A stretch of 64,000 bases of DNA, from positions 17,997,723-18,061,722 of the forward strand of contig NC_090254.1 in the NCBI RefSeq assembly GCF_037325665.1, given 5' to 3'. Numbering within the stretch: position 1 is the first letter of the stretch; the number at the start of each line of letters is the position of its first letter. The notes beneath the pieces were generated by a model. That model had not been told where the DNA came from and searched no databases. It worked only from the letters and a program-made list of their open reading frames with translations. Source of the stretch: Littorina saxatilis. Its lineage: Eukaryota; Mollusca; Gastropoda; Littorinimorpha; Littorinidae. The translations under genes were made by a program, and so were the position numbers. Positions 12,283 through 24,600 of the stretch are shown here, in pieces.

Positions 12283-13014
12283 AGGCAGAGTAAGCCTCCC
12301 GTAAACCATCACAGATACGGTCAGGCTTTTACACACAGTACAAACACCATTTCATTTAAACACTCACCAATTGAGAACATCCTAGGTGCCCTCCGTAAAG
12401 AGCGAACAATTTTCAAAGAATTTATTTTTGCGTGGTTTATCTTACCCCTGAGCCACCGTGAACCCGTGTGATTCAGTTTTCCCTTTTCACAATGCAGTCG
12501 TCATAGTTAGTCATTTGAATGCGACTCGACGTGAGCTTATCTACAATAGCACGTTTTTTTTATGCACGAAACAACGGCTGTGGTTCACAAGAACTCTAGC
12601 GATGGCTTTTGACTGTTGAGAGGAACGGCGATTTGCACTGATAAACCGGCCGTCGTCTGCTACGACCCTTGCGTGACCCTACTTCCGGGCTTTTCTTTTT
12701 TTAAACTTTCACAACTTCGAATTGTTCTGATCTTGTCTTGATGAAAAACGAATTCTTTTATGATTAAAGAATGTTTGTGTAACAAGCTGTCAATTTATTA
12801 TTTAGATTTTAAAAGTTAGGTCTAGCGCAAAAACGAGGCGCCGTTGTTGTTAACGGAACAAGTCTACGAAAATAAATTCTTTGAAAATGTCTCACGCTCG
12901 ACAGAAAGCAGCCAGGATGTTCCCGTTCGGTGAGCGTTCAAATGGAAGTATGCTTGTACTGTATTTAGACGCTCGGGGAGCTCTGTGATGGTTTACGGGA
13001 GGCTTACTGTGCCT
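12283..13014 (-). mobile_element. 732-bp TTAA-flanked MITE, copy 2, inverted
   Basis: Same length as copy 1 and near-identical to it by eye in reverse complement, with its own TTAA pair (12279-12282, 13015-13018). It begins 99 bp after the stop codon of the AURKAIP1-like gene, in the likely 3' UTR or flank. Confidence 0.93.
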
Positions 13015-13259
13015 TTAATTTCTCTGTGTATGTCCCTCCTAGAAGTAATGATTTGTGTGACTGATCGAGTGACTCTGTCTCTGTATTTGTTCAAATGTTT
13101 AAAGATAAAATGAAAGTCGTTAATACATTTTTTTCTTCTGATGCTCTGTGTGTGTGTGTGTGAGAGTGAGACGGAAAAAGAGAGTTTCACACAAAGTAGA
13201 AAAACAAAGAGAAAATGGGTGTGTAGATTTTTGAGCAACCAGTACAGTTAGGCCAACTA

Positions 13260-13450
13260 AGAAAAGAAGTCTGTTCACGGTAACATAGGCCAAAAAAATA
13301 GGGTCGGTAGGTCGGGATTTTTTTTTCCTCCCAAAAAACATATTTTAAGTTATTTTGCCAAAAAAACAAAGTTTTTTTTTTTTTTTTTTCAAATGCCAAA
13401 AATAAAGTCTAGGGTCGCGCGAAAAAATAGGCTCGGTCGGAATACTGTAA
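13260..13450. mobile_element. Degraded relative of the GGTTACGGTAACC MITE
   Basis: Contains CGGTAACATAGGCC, an AAAAAATAGGGTCGGTAGG block and A/T runs similar to the copies at 3985-4290 and 28259-28566. Borders are unclear. Confidence 0.4.
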
Positions 13451-13525
13451 ACAGACTTTTTTTTTTTGTTGCCTTATATAAATGTAGTCATTGATAAAAA
13501 AAACAAATAGACTGCCAACGTTCCA

Positions 13526-14086
13526 AAATCAAAAAGCAAGAAAGGTATGTCGGGCATGGGAATTGTTCGCCGAAAGGCAAATTTCCGCCGATTTTTTTGT
13601 TTGTTCCGCAAAAAAAGCAGAAATTTTCACCGAAAAAAAAAATTGGAGGCAAAAATGGTTCTAAAAACTGAATTAAATGGCAAACTTGGAGCTAAGATGA
13701 CACCAAATTGCACCATTTGGGTTCTTTGGAGAAAACAAATTCCGGGGGGGGGGGGGGGGGGGCCATGCCCCTGGACCCCCCTAGTAAGGCTAGGTGCTTC
13801 GCACCGTAGACTTCGTTATTACTTACAAATGTTCAGCCTTTTTTACAATTTTCAATTCCCATGCCTGGTATGTAGATGGAACATTTAATTGTTGAAAAAA
13901 CAAAACGTTATGTTCAGAGATATTCTAACCCAGCGGTCTTTCAAGTATTATTAGTGTTTCTGTATAACTAGTGTTTGTCCGTCTGTGCACTTAAAAGACT
14001 GCTGGGTCGAAATATCTGTGAACGTAACGTTTTGGTTTTTCAACAATTAAATGTTCCAACAACATACCTTTCTTGTTTTTTGATTC
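13526..14086. mobile_element. Long palindromic MITE, interrupted
   Basis: The left arm (AATCAAAAAGCAAGAAAGGT, then GGAACATTTAATTGTTG and AACGTTATGTTCAGAGATAT) is mirrored at about 13960-14086. One arm is broken by a 317-bp element at 13551-13867. Confidence 0.8.
13551..13867. mobile_element. 317-bp TIR element with 6-bp duplication GTATGT
   Basis: The ends are CGGGCATGGGAATTG and the inverse of CAGGCATGGGAATTG. The host site GTATGT is present at 13545-13550 and 13868-13873, and the intact opposite arm of the palindrome has a single GTATGT. It includes an A-rich stretch and an 18-G tract. No coding capacity. Confidence 0.82.
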
Positions 14087-14161
14087 TAGATAATCATTAG
14101 TCTTCCTTGCTGCAGAACTTTTATTTCTAGTACACTGCATGCTGGAACACTTTCTTTTTTT

Positions 14162-14456
14162 ATTTGGTGTTTAATATCGTTTTCAACCATTCAAGGTTGT
14201 ATCGCGACGGGCTGGAACACTTACCACATTATAAAGGGGAGGGGTGGTTACTCGGACAGAAAGACTTTCTTTCTTTCTTTCTTTATTTGGTGTTTAACGT
14301 CGTTTTCAACCGTTCAAGGTTATATCGCGACGGGGAAAGGGGGAGATGGGATAGAGCCACTTGTTAATTGTTTCTTGTTCACAAAAGCACTAATAAAAAA
14401 ATTGCTCCAGGGGCTTGCAACGTAGTACAATATATGACCTTACTGGGAGAATGCAG
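14162..14456 (-). repeat. (AAAG)n-tailed retroelement, two 3' fragments in tandem
   Basis: Two partial copies (about 14162-14250 and 14265-14456) of a family that on the minus strand ends GACGTTAAACACCAAATAAA followed by AAAG repeats. The best copy is 43298-43686. Confidence 0.75.
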
Positions 14457-15614
14457 GACAGAAAGACAAGAAGAACTGCAGTACATGTACAACCAAACAA
14501 ACACATGACTTGTGCAAAGTGCTTTTACTAGTGAGAGTGTTGCACACCAAGTGTAAGAGGAAAGGCGATGGGACGAGTCTTCACAATACACAAGAACATG
14601 CATTAAATATACATAAACTGTATCATAAAAAACTGCAAAATTTATACAACTGATAATTTCAGGGGATTTTTACAACATATGGATTTTCCTGTATCTTGCA
14701 GTTTACTTCGCCCTTCAACTCCCCTCCGTCTGATTGTAGAGACGACTTGACAAACCGTGCGTACAAATTTGGTTTTATTAATTTTGAAGTACATGCAACA
14801 GATTTTGTTAATACATCTGATAGAATAGAGATTTTCTCAATATATTTCATGGCACTGGACACTGTCTAGTAATTGAAACATTCCGATTCCTTTATCGAAA
14901 GATGCTGACAAGAAACAATAATGCCACATATGGTAAGCACTGCATTTTGTGATGGTACAGTAAATTATAGACATGATTATACAGTACAAAATTCAAATTT
15001 ATTTTTGGGTCAACAAAAAATACAGCAGCTGCACACAATCTAAGAGACGGCATTAGATATTAAGATGTTCAGGAAGGATGAAAAACAAACAAACAGCTGT
15101 CAACAATTCCTAGTTTCTCATTAGAATGCATAGATTTTTATTGGTGAAATGTACACATGTAGAATCTCAAACAACATGCTGCTGCCATTAAACACTCAGA
15201 TACAAACAAATACTGTTGTAAAAACTAAAATTGTTGTAGTTAAATATAAATTATGGTATGCTGTTAAGGTATACCTTCTATCTATTACAATACAACTGCA
15301 GTCACGCTGATATTATATCGTAATGTAACGCTTTCACATGCACACACACACAAACACTCGCACCCATGCAAAAGCTGACACAAAGTGATAGCCACACCCC
15401 AATGTATACCCACACAAAAGAACACTACCCTGTTCTGTAAAATGTCCCCATCTTGCACAACAAAAACAATCTGACAACTTGCAGCAGAGTTGTCAAACTT
15501 CAGTTCATGATATGTATTTTATTTATCCACAGCAAATCTGCAAACACACTTCCATGTATCCTCTTGTTGATGTTTTTTTTTTCTTTGTTCAACTCATCAT
15601 GCAGGCCTGTAGGC
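14457..15614 (-). other. Probable 3' UTR and flank of LIG3
   Basis: No credible coding exon or conserved protein block. AT-rich, with several minus-strand AATAAA signals, for example near 15137. The true transcript end is not determined. Confidence 0.4.
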
Positions 15615-18600
15615 TTATGCAGGCCTGTAGGCCTCTGTAGGCACACGCTTTCCGGACTTGATGCATTTCCACAGCCACTCTGGCTTGACAACCTGCGCTG
15701 ACTTGCCTTTCTCCTTCACCTGCAAAATACAACAAACAATGCTGTATGCTGCTGTGTTAAAAGTAAGGCCTAAGTAACACGCTTCTTCTTCTTCTTCTTG
15801 TCGTTCGCTGTTAGATCGTCAGTCCGGACTGCAGGGCGAAACGTGCTGTCCTCTCCAAGTCCTCTTTGGGGCCGTATAGCTTCTTTTGTAGCACTGTCTC
15901 CTCTGGCCAGGTGGTGTCCCTCAGAGCACTGTGGTATGGACAAGCCTGCAGGATGTGCTCTGCTGTCTGATTCTTGCCACACGGACATAGGGGGGAGGGA
16001 ACTACCTTCAGCTTTGTGGCCATATGATGGTTTAGTCTGTTATGTCCAGTGCGGAGTCTGAGTAGGACGACTTAGTAACACGCTTCATAAACATGTAAGA
16101 TGAACCGGGACTCGCACACTGGCACACAAAGACCACCTCCTCCAACACTCACACATTCACAAACATATGCATGCACGCAAATATTAAACAGGATGTGCAT
16201 GTTAATTATATCTACTATGCCCGCATAACACACCTATAAAGAAACATTTATTTCTCTAGTGTGTGAGATATTCATGGTTAAAGGCAAACACTACGCAACA
16301 CACACACACACAATATACTGTTTGTGAGCAACTTTCACGATTACCTCTGATTTATCAGAAGCGATTATGTGCGTAGCAGTGTGAACATCATAGTCTGGCA
16401 GCAGGTCTCCGTCAAAGGCAATGACGTAGCGTTTCAGCTTTTTGTAGTCTGCTGTTGAGTCTGGCAGAATTATTTTGCAGCCACGGAATGTGTCTTGTAG
16501 TTTCTGCAGGGAAGAAAAAGTTATATGACAATTACTGCAGAGTCGGAAACCATAATAGTTTCAGATTTCAAACCTGCATGGAGCAAGCATCTTTTACTTT
16601 CAGTTAACTACAGCAGGTTGGAATTAAGGTTTGGGCTTTGGCTTTGTAAAAAGAGATTCTGAAGAAGTTTAACAGGAGTCTTTTAAAGATGCAACCTCTT
16701 TAAACAGGCTTGATCCATAAAACTTTCATGAACTCAGCTTTTTCCGCTCTTCGTTCAATGGATTTTCATCACAAATTTTATGTATTCACAACCAGGACGC
16801 CACAAAAAATATCTGAATCGTAAAGCAGACTCTGTTTCACGTCCATACCTTGCCAGAAGACAATGAGGCTGGACTAGCAGCATTTTTAGCAGAGGGTGAG
16901 GCTTTTGCAGGAGACGCGGAAGGCTTTGGAGATGCTGCTGCTTTGCCCTCAGACTTGGGTGGATGATAAAACTTTTCCTGATGGGTTTTGCTCGTCTGGT
17001 AACAACCTGCCCCATACCTACACGTGGGTTTGCCCTGAAAGATGAAACAGAATGCTGTTGTCAATACTAATCCATCTCTGAGTTCAAGTGTAAAAGTAGT
17101 AAGGACTTTTACCACACATGCCATAGACAGTCTAAACTTCACCCTGAATCAGTTGCTGGGCTGTCCAGATGGGCTTAACAAAAAGAATGGTTCTAAACTC
17201 ACATACGACTGCTACTGTGCAAAAATGAGGTTTGAATCCTAACATCAAGTTTCGCTGTCCAAGTGCTCGAAGACTCATTATTATTAACAAACAGAAAGAA
17301 GGATTTTCTGACATGCTTTTCCTACTTTCTATATGGAGCACATGAAAACAATAAATTACTCTCTAAAATCAAATGAAAATCATCAGTTTCTTCCAGTTTT
17401 AGAACACAAGAAAATTGTTACTTTCCAAACGGCTCACTTTCTTTGCTGGCGATGCTTCAGGTGATGTGTCGCTGGCGCCTCGCTTCACTCCCTTGCGCGG
17501 AGTTGACTCCCTTGACTCAGACATGCCGTTCAAATCCCCATCACTCTCATTGCCGTCATCGTCTTCATCATTGTGTTTGCTTGTGGACGGACCAACTTCC
17601 AAGTCAGATGTGCGCTTGGATTCTTTGTAGAGTGTCTGTAGGAGAACAAATAATGTAAAATATTGGGTCTTTTTCATACCAGACAGAACAGTCTCACCTC
17701 CCAAGTCTCGATTAAAACCAAAGGTTCACACATACAGGAAGCATACATAGACAGCATCAAAGACTTCTGAGACTAAAATACACAAAATGGAATACCATGC
17801 GTTGTTATAAGTTTCCGCAAATCTCATGGTATCCCCCTAAATCGGCGTAAAGCTGCCTAAATGGCGGGGTAAAAACAGTCATACATTCGTCCAGAAAACA
17901 CGAGTGTACGTTGCCGTTTCAGCCCATGAACGAAGAAGAAGAAGCTCATGGTAAGAAGAATTAACTTCAGATGCTGACCCAAACGGGTCTATTCACGTAT
18001 CTACTCTTTTCACTCTTCTTCAGTCTCTTCTCTAGCCAAGACCTCAGGCATTCTGCCAGAAATGCAGGTGGCTGATGAAAACTAAGCACAGACACACTTG
18101 GGTAGCACAACTCTTGTCTTGTTGCTGGTAGCTTTCCATAGGGAGGAAGTGACCCCAATTTCCCAGCAATGGGATGATAAATTATGAGATGAAATTAAAC
18201 AAAATTGTCACCTGAAGCCGTGGCAAATCTGTGGCCTCTTTCCAAGTCTTGTCATCCCTGAATTTCTGGATGCGTGGGAATCGAACTGAGATTCCATCAG
18301 CAGTGTGAATCTCGGCCTTGCTGAACTCAGCGCCAATGATCTCCCACACTGGAGACTTCGTGGGGTCCTTCACCACAAAGTCTGGCACCACCTGTTAAAG
18401 TTCAGGAATTATGTTTGAGTGGTAATATGAAACAATGTACAGTTAAATTTATGTTCAACATCAATTACTATCACATCAAAACTAGCCTTCCTTCATTTAT
18501 AACTTTGTAGCTGATCGAACATTTTCGGCAAGCTTTTTTGATAGGAAATGAACTCAATAACACACTCTTACATTAACTGCTGATCACAAGTATAACGGGG

Positions 18601-21600
18601 GCGGGGATGTAGCTCAGTCGGTAGCGCGCTGGATTTGTATCCAGTTGGCCGCTGCCAGCGTGAGTTCGTCCCCACGTTCGGCGAGAGATTTATTTCTCAG
18701 AGTCAACTTTGTGTGCAGACTCTCCTCGGTGTCCGAACACCCCCGTGTGTACACGCAAGCACAAGACCAAGTGCGCACGGAAAAGATCCTGTAATCCATG
18801 TCAGAGTTTGTTGGGTTATAGAAACACGAAAATACCCAGCATGCTTCCTCCAAAAACGGCGTATGGCTGCCTAAATGGCGGGGTAAAAAACGGTCATACA
18901 CGTAAAATTCCACTCGTGCAAAAAAACACGAGTGTACGTGGGAGTTTCAGCCCACAAACGCAGAAGAAGAAGAAGACAAGTATAATGTAGATCAGAAGGT
19001 TATTTTAGGTGTTGGACCACTTTCATATAGCATTCTTCCTTCATCTTCAAGGTCTCAATTCCTGTTTCAACAAACTACAACCTGTCACAAAGTTATACAG
19101 TAGTACCTGTGATGTGAGACCTCCCCCATGAAAAGACACCTCCCAATAAAGCACACCTGATGTCTTCTTGTTAATTAACTGGAATAAAACATACCTGTCA
19201 TAAATGGACAACGACCGGCATGGTTGGCCTAGTGGTAAGGCGTCCGCCCCGTCATCGGGAGGTCGTGGGTTCGAACCCCGGCCGGGTCATACCTAAGACT
19301 TTAAAATTGGCAATCTAGTGGCTGCTCCGCCTGGTGTCTGGCATTATGGGGTTAGTGCTAGGACTGGTTGGTCCGGTGTCAGAATAATGTGACTGGGTGA
19401 GACATGAAGCCTGTGCTGCGACTTCTGTCTTGTGTATGGCGCACGTTATATGTCAAAGCAGCACCGCCCTGATATGGCCCTTCGTAGTCGGCTGGGCGTT
19501 AAGCAAAAAAGAAAAAAAAAAAGAAAAAAATGGACAACTACAATTATGTACAGACGCTTTTGGTTGGTCCCATAGGTGTTCTTGGACACCTCCCTGGCGG
19601 GGATGTAGCTCAGTCGGTAGCGCGCTGGATTTGTATCCAGTTGGCCGCTGTCAGCGTGAGTTCGTCCCCACGTTCGGCGAGAGATTTATTTCTCAGAGTC
19701 AACTTTGTGTGCAGACTCTCCTCGGTGTCCGAACACCCCCGTGTGTACACGCAAGCACAAGACCAAGTGCGCACGAAAAAGAACCTGTAATCCATGTCAG
19801 AGTTCGGTGGGTTATAGAAACACGAAAATACCCAGCATGCTTCCTCCGAAAACGGCGTATGGCTGCCTAAATGGTGGGGTAAAAAAACGGTCATACACGT
19901 AAAATTCCACTCGTGCAAAAAACACGAGTGTACGTGGGAGTTTCACCCCACAAACGCAGAAGAAGAAGAAGGACACCTCCCTTAAAAGGACATCTTCTGG
20001 CATCCCTTTTTCTATCTCTACCAAATATACCTGTCATGACAGGCCACCTGCAATGTAGGGACACTTTTGGTTGGTCCCAAGGGTGTCCTTTCATCACAGG
20101 TACACGATTTTCTCGCTCACTAGCCAATGCAAGACTTAATCATCATTGTCAGTCCCCATACCTGTTTCTTGACGTTGAGCCATGAAGGCACCTTTGTGAG
20201 GTCTTTGCTGATCTTCACCATGTCCAGCTCCGTCTGAAGCTTGTCCAGTGTCTTGTCATCGAGTCCACTGCCGCATTTTGACACTGTGCAGAACTGCTTA
20301 GAGGCCGGGTCGTAGCAACCCATGAGAAAGATCGACATCAGGCCTCCTGAAAGAATCAGAAACATTTGGAGATGAGGACATAACAATGGTTCCTTGAGTG
20401 TAATTGATTACACTGTGCTTTTGATAGCTCAAACACTTGTACGGTACATACAGGCTCCTGAAAGATTAATTGCCCAGAGAGGTTATTTGGTACACATTGT
20501 TTTCCTATCCCTTTGCCAACAGAACACTGTCCTCTTTCCCCTTTCCGTGACCTTGCTTTTTCAGTTTTTTTGTTAATATGATCTCTGTAAATTTACCTCT
20601 ATTCAGACTCCAACCTTTTTAAGACCTGAATTTTTCAGACTTTTGGACATGCCTAAATTCGAGGTGTCCTCATATGAGGACGCTAGGCAATAATGGGTTA
20701 AATCGAGGGAGCGGTGGGGTTGGGGTGGGGGATTGCTGAGGGGGGTAGGTGCGTTGGGTTGGGGGTGGGAGGGAGGGTTTCAAATGTAAATACCTTTGTT
20801 GCCAGTGCCATAGTAAGCCCCCAGCACAATGAGATCTGCAGAGTCCGCCATGCTTCCCTCATGCAGGTAATCCTTCTTCACCTTCAGCCAGTGTCGCTTG
20901 CCTGGCTCATAGGTACCCTGCAGGGGTAATAATGATAACTATAATAATATCATAATGAACACGCATTCATCACATGATGTTCAAAAAAGGTTATGTACAG
21001 TAAAGGAATGGATTAAAACGCATCAGAATGACCCGGCATAACTTGACTGTGCACAGACAGAAATTTAAATCAGTCAAAAACTCTGGGGTGGGGGGGGGGG
21101 GGGGGGGTTCAGCATAATTCAAATAGCTGTTTATATCAGATCTATCACCCAAGTCCTTTGAATGAAAGGAACACACACACACACACACACACCGACACAC
21201 GCCCACACACTTGTGTAAAGATACTAGTCGTTGCACTTCTTTATAATAGACATATGAACCAGTAAAATGCAAGAAGCAGATGGAAGTAACAGCACTCACA
21301 TTTGTGTCCTTCAGTACAAGTCCTTCCAGCCCCTCATCAAACACTTTCATCATCAGTTTCTGCAGGTCCTCCCCTTTCTGAAATCATTCAAACAGCACAA
21401 TTAACAAACTCTCTCACCAACCGAATGCACTTTCCATATTATATACCGCTTGCAAGTTTGTTTAATAGCAGAATACATAAATCATGTGCGGATCTAAAAT
21501 CTGATATCTCCTCGAAAGTGACGATAGAACCAAAAGCACCAGTTGTAAAAGCCACACCAATTGGTATTCAGCGTAGCAGATACACACTATTCCACTGACT

Positions 21601-24600
21601 GATATTCACCATAGTACAGTGGTACCTGTGACGTATACCGTCCCTCTGATGTTCACGACTCCCAATAAAGGACGCCTTTTGCTGATCCCAAAGTAGACAT
21701 AGTCATATCAGTCCAGGACAAATGTGGGCTCTTTTACGCCCACCTTATATTAGCAATCACTAATTGTTAAAATATACAAAAGAAGATTCAATGCTCAAGT
21801 TTGTCTTTTAGTCTTATGCTTGAAACCAAACAGATGCCAGGAAACCGTGTTTGTTTTCCAAAACTTCATGTTCTTACTTTGATCAATATCTCAAATGAGA
21901 CAGAGCGCTATTTAGAGCGCTAATGTCCCTTTGTTTCTCAGATCTTACTTTGATGACATGAACTTCAGACAGCTGAATATGATGCTCCACCGTTGTCATA
22001 TTCTTCTCCAGAATCTTTCTCCTTTCTTTCAGTGGTCTGAAAAGAAAAATCAGTCAACTTTTATTCTTGGAATGAACATAACATATAAAGCTTAAACCTT
22101 GGCTTCATGTGATATTTTCTCCATGGAAATTGTTCAGCTTTTTATAAAGGAAGACTAGGCACATCCCACTTCGACATTCAAGCACAACCAAATACTACTA
22201 TTATAAAGTAAAGACACTATTTTCCATTTTATTCTATTACTTGTCATATGCACAAGAAATTATAAATATATTTAGATGAATTTGTTTTCCAAACTTAACA
22301 AGAGAACTGGCTTACGTTTCCATGAGATTATCATCGTTGATCAGAAGGCAGTCAAAAATGAACAGGCACACTTTGGCATCAGAAAAGGCTGCTTTCTGGA
22401 ATAAAAAATAAAGCATTGAGTAAAAATAGCAGTTATCATTTTCTTTGTAAAAAAGAGGTCTATTACTAGCATAATTTCAGGAAAACACTTCTTTATGGAT
22501 GAATCTTGGTGAATATGCCTGTGCACAGTCATGTCTAAAATTCATACAATCATGATTTTTGTAAGAAACAGTCATATTAAACATCCATAGTCTTACTGTT
22601 TTCTGTGCAAAGTGGGATTTTTTCAGTGAATTGATTTTTTCTTCTTCTTCTGCGTTCTATGTTATGGCCCTTAAATCCTCAGTTCGGTGGCTGCCAAGAA
22701 GTCCGCAGTCTTCTGTAGATCGGCAGCGGGTCCCCAGAGCTTGGTGCCTAGGCTGGTGTCTTCTGGCCAGTAGTGCTGGCGTGCTGTCTCCAGGTGTGGG
22801 AATGTTTGTAGAACGTGCTCAGGGGTTTGTTCCTCTGAGCCGCACTCACATTTGGCTGTGTCGCTAAGTCCCAGTCTCTTCAGGTAGAATATAGTCAATG
22901 TTTGTACAGATTTTAGTCAAGCAGTATGTAAGAAATATTAAGTCCTTTGTACTGGAAACTTGCATTCTCCCAGTAAGGTAATATATTGTACTCTGTTGCA
23001 AGCCCCTGGAGCAAATTTTTGATTAGTGCTTTTGTGAACAAGAAACAATTGACAAGAGGCTCTATCCCATCTCCCCCCTTTCCCCGTCGCGATATAACCT
23101 TCGTGGTTGAAAACGACGATAAACACCAAACAAAGAAAGAAAGAAAGTCTCTTCAGGTGTTTTTTCAGTCCACAGTGACCAGTGCGCAGACGAAGAATGG
23201 TGGTTTGGCTTCTTCTGTCAAGTTTGTTGATTTGGTCTTCCTGTGGTTTGTAGTTGTTGTTGATTTGATTTCGAAAGTGACACCAATCTCAATTCACAAA
23301 ATGTCCAATCTGCACAGGGTGGATGGAGGCTTTTATCCAACATACAATCCTGAGCAGACCTGAGGTGTTTTGCTTGATCGTTGACCCAATAGAGAATTGT
23401 ATCTTTAACCCATCCTGTTATAAGATAGCCACTTACTTTGTGTACCCCCAGGGTACCAAAAGGCAGTGGGTTGCCCGTCTTTGTGTCAACCAGCAAAACT
23501 TCAGCGTCCAGAATGAGATCGTTGCCTGTGGGGAAAGCTTTGGGGATGAAGTCTTTGAAGTGAGCCACCTGGGGAAAGAAAAAGATTGTGGTTACAAGGC
23601 TTTTCACCAGCACGTCAAGTAGAGTCAAGAAACACTTTATTAGCTCCAAGTGAAGACACTGCACACATGAACAAATCCATTAACCTGTTACATATACTCA
23701 TCCTGAAACATGAGGACATTTCAACCTTCGAAAAACAGTGTGGATTTAACACCAGCTGAATTGCAGTCTTTACCTCTTTGAAGGCAACATTTGAAAAGCA
23801 TTGTTGTTTATCTCCTATTTTGTGACAGTGCCTCCCCCCAAAAAAACAAAAAAAGTACATACACACAAATATAACACCTCAATTGATCATAAGTATGCAG
23901 AAGACAAAAGCAGCAATGGGCAGGTCTATTTCCCTATCCTAAGAAAGAAAACTGCAAGCAGTTGAAACGAAAGTTATTTCACCTTGTGAGGTAGAACGGG
24001 CTTGAGACTGCGACTGAAGTACCGGAACTCGTGACCCTTCTTGTGAACTTGGACCCTCTCTCCGTCATACTTGATCTCCGCAAAGATTCCGTTCGGACAT
24101 TTCTTGAAAGCATACTCCACTGACTTGCAAGCTTCCGCCTGCCAAATGGTAGGTAACAGAATTCAAACCCCAAGAACACACTTGAAGTAAATAAATCAGC
24201 AGCAACAACCCAAAAAACGCGGAGGACGAATAAACGTTCAAGTCAAACTTGCTGTAGTACATTTTTAATTAGAAGAATGATTTGTCAACAGAACATTGTA
24301 TTGTTTGTTTGTACAAATTTGAAACATATAAAACTTAATGTACCCCCTTGAATTGTAAACAACAACAACAACTTGGCATGGCTCTTTACATGGTCGCACA
24401 TCACAGATATAACTGATCAAATTCTACCCCATCAATGTCACCACCGGTTCACTCACCAACATAGGAAGCACAGGAGTCATCAGGGAGGCTTTGACGCTGA
24501 GTTTCTTGGCCAGTCCAGGTTTTCCATTCTCCTGTGCATCCTGCTTGTTCTGCTGGACACGATCAACCACATCCTTCAGGTTACGCGACGCCTGGAATGC

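Larger units (their letters stand above)
19098..20104. mobile_element. CAGTGGTACCTGTGATG-family TIR element holding two SINEs
   Basis: The left end is CAGTAGTACCTGTGATG and the right end is CATCACAGGTAC. Inside are a type A SINE and a type B SINE, each with its own duplication, leaving roughly 300 bp of original element. In a LIG3 intron. Confidence 0.75.

Noticed and set aside
9183-13014. The inverted MITE pair as ends of one large transposon carrying the AURKAIP1-like gene
   Set aside because: Each copy has two complete ends and its own TTAA pair, so two independent insertions explain it better.
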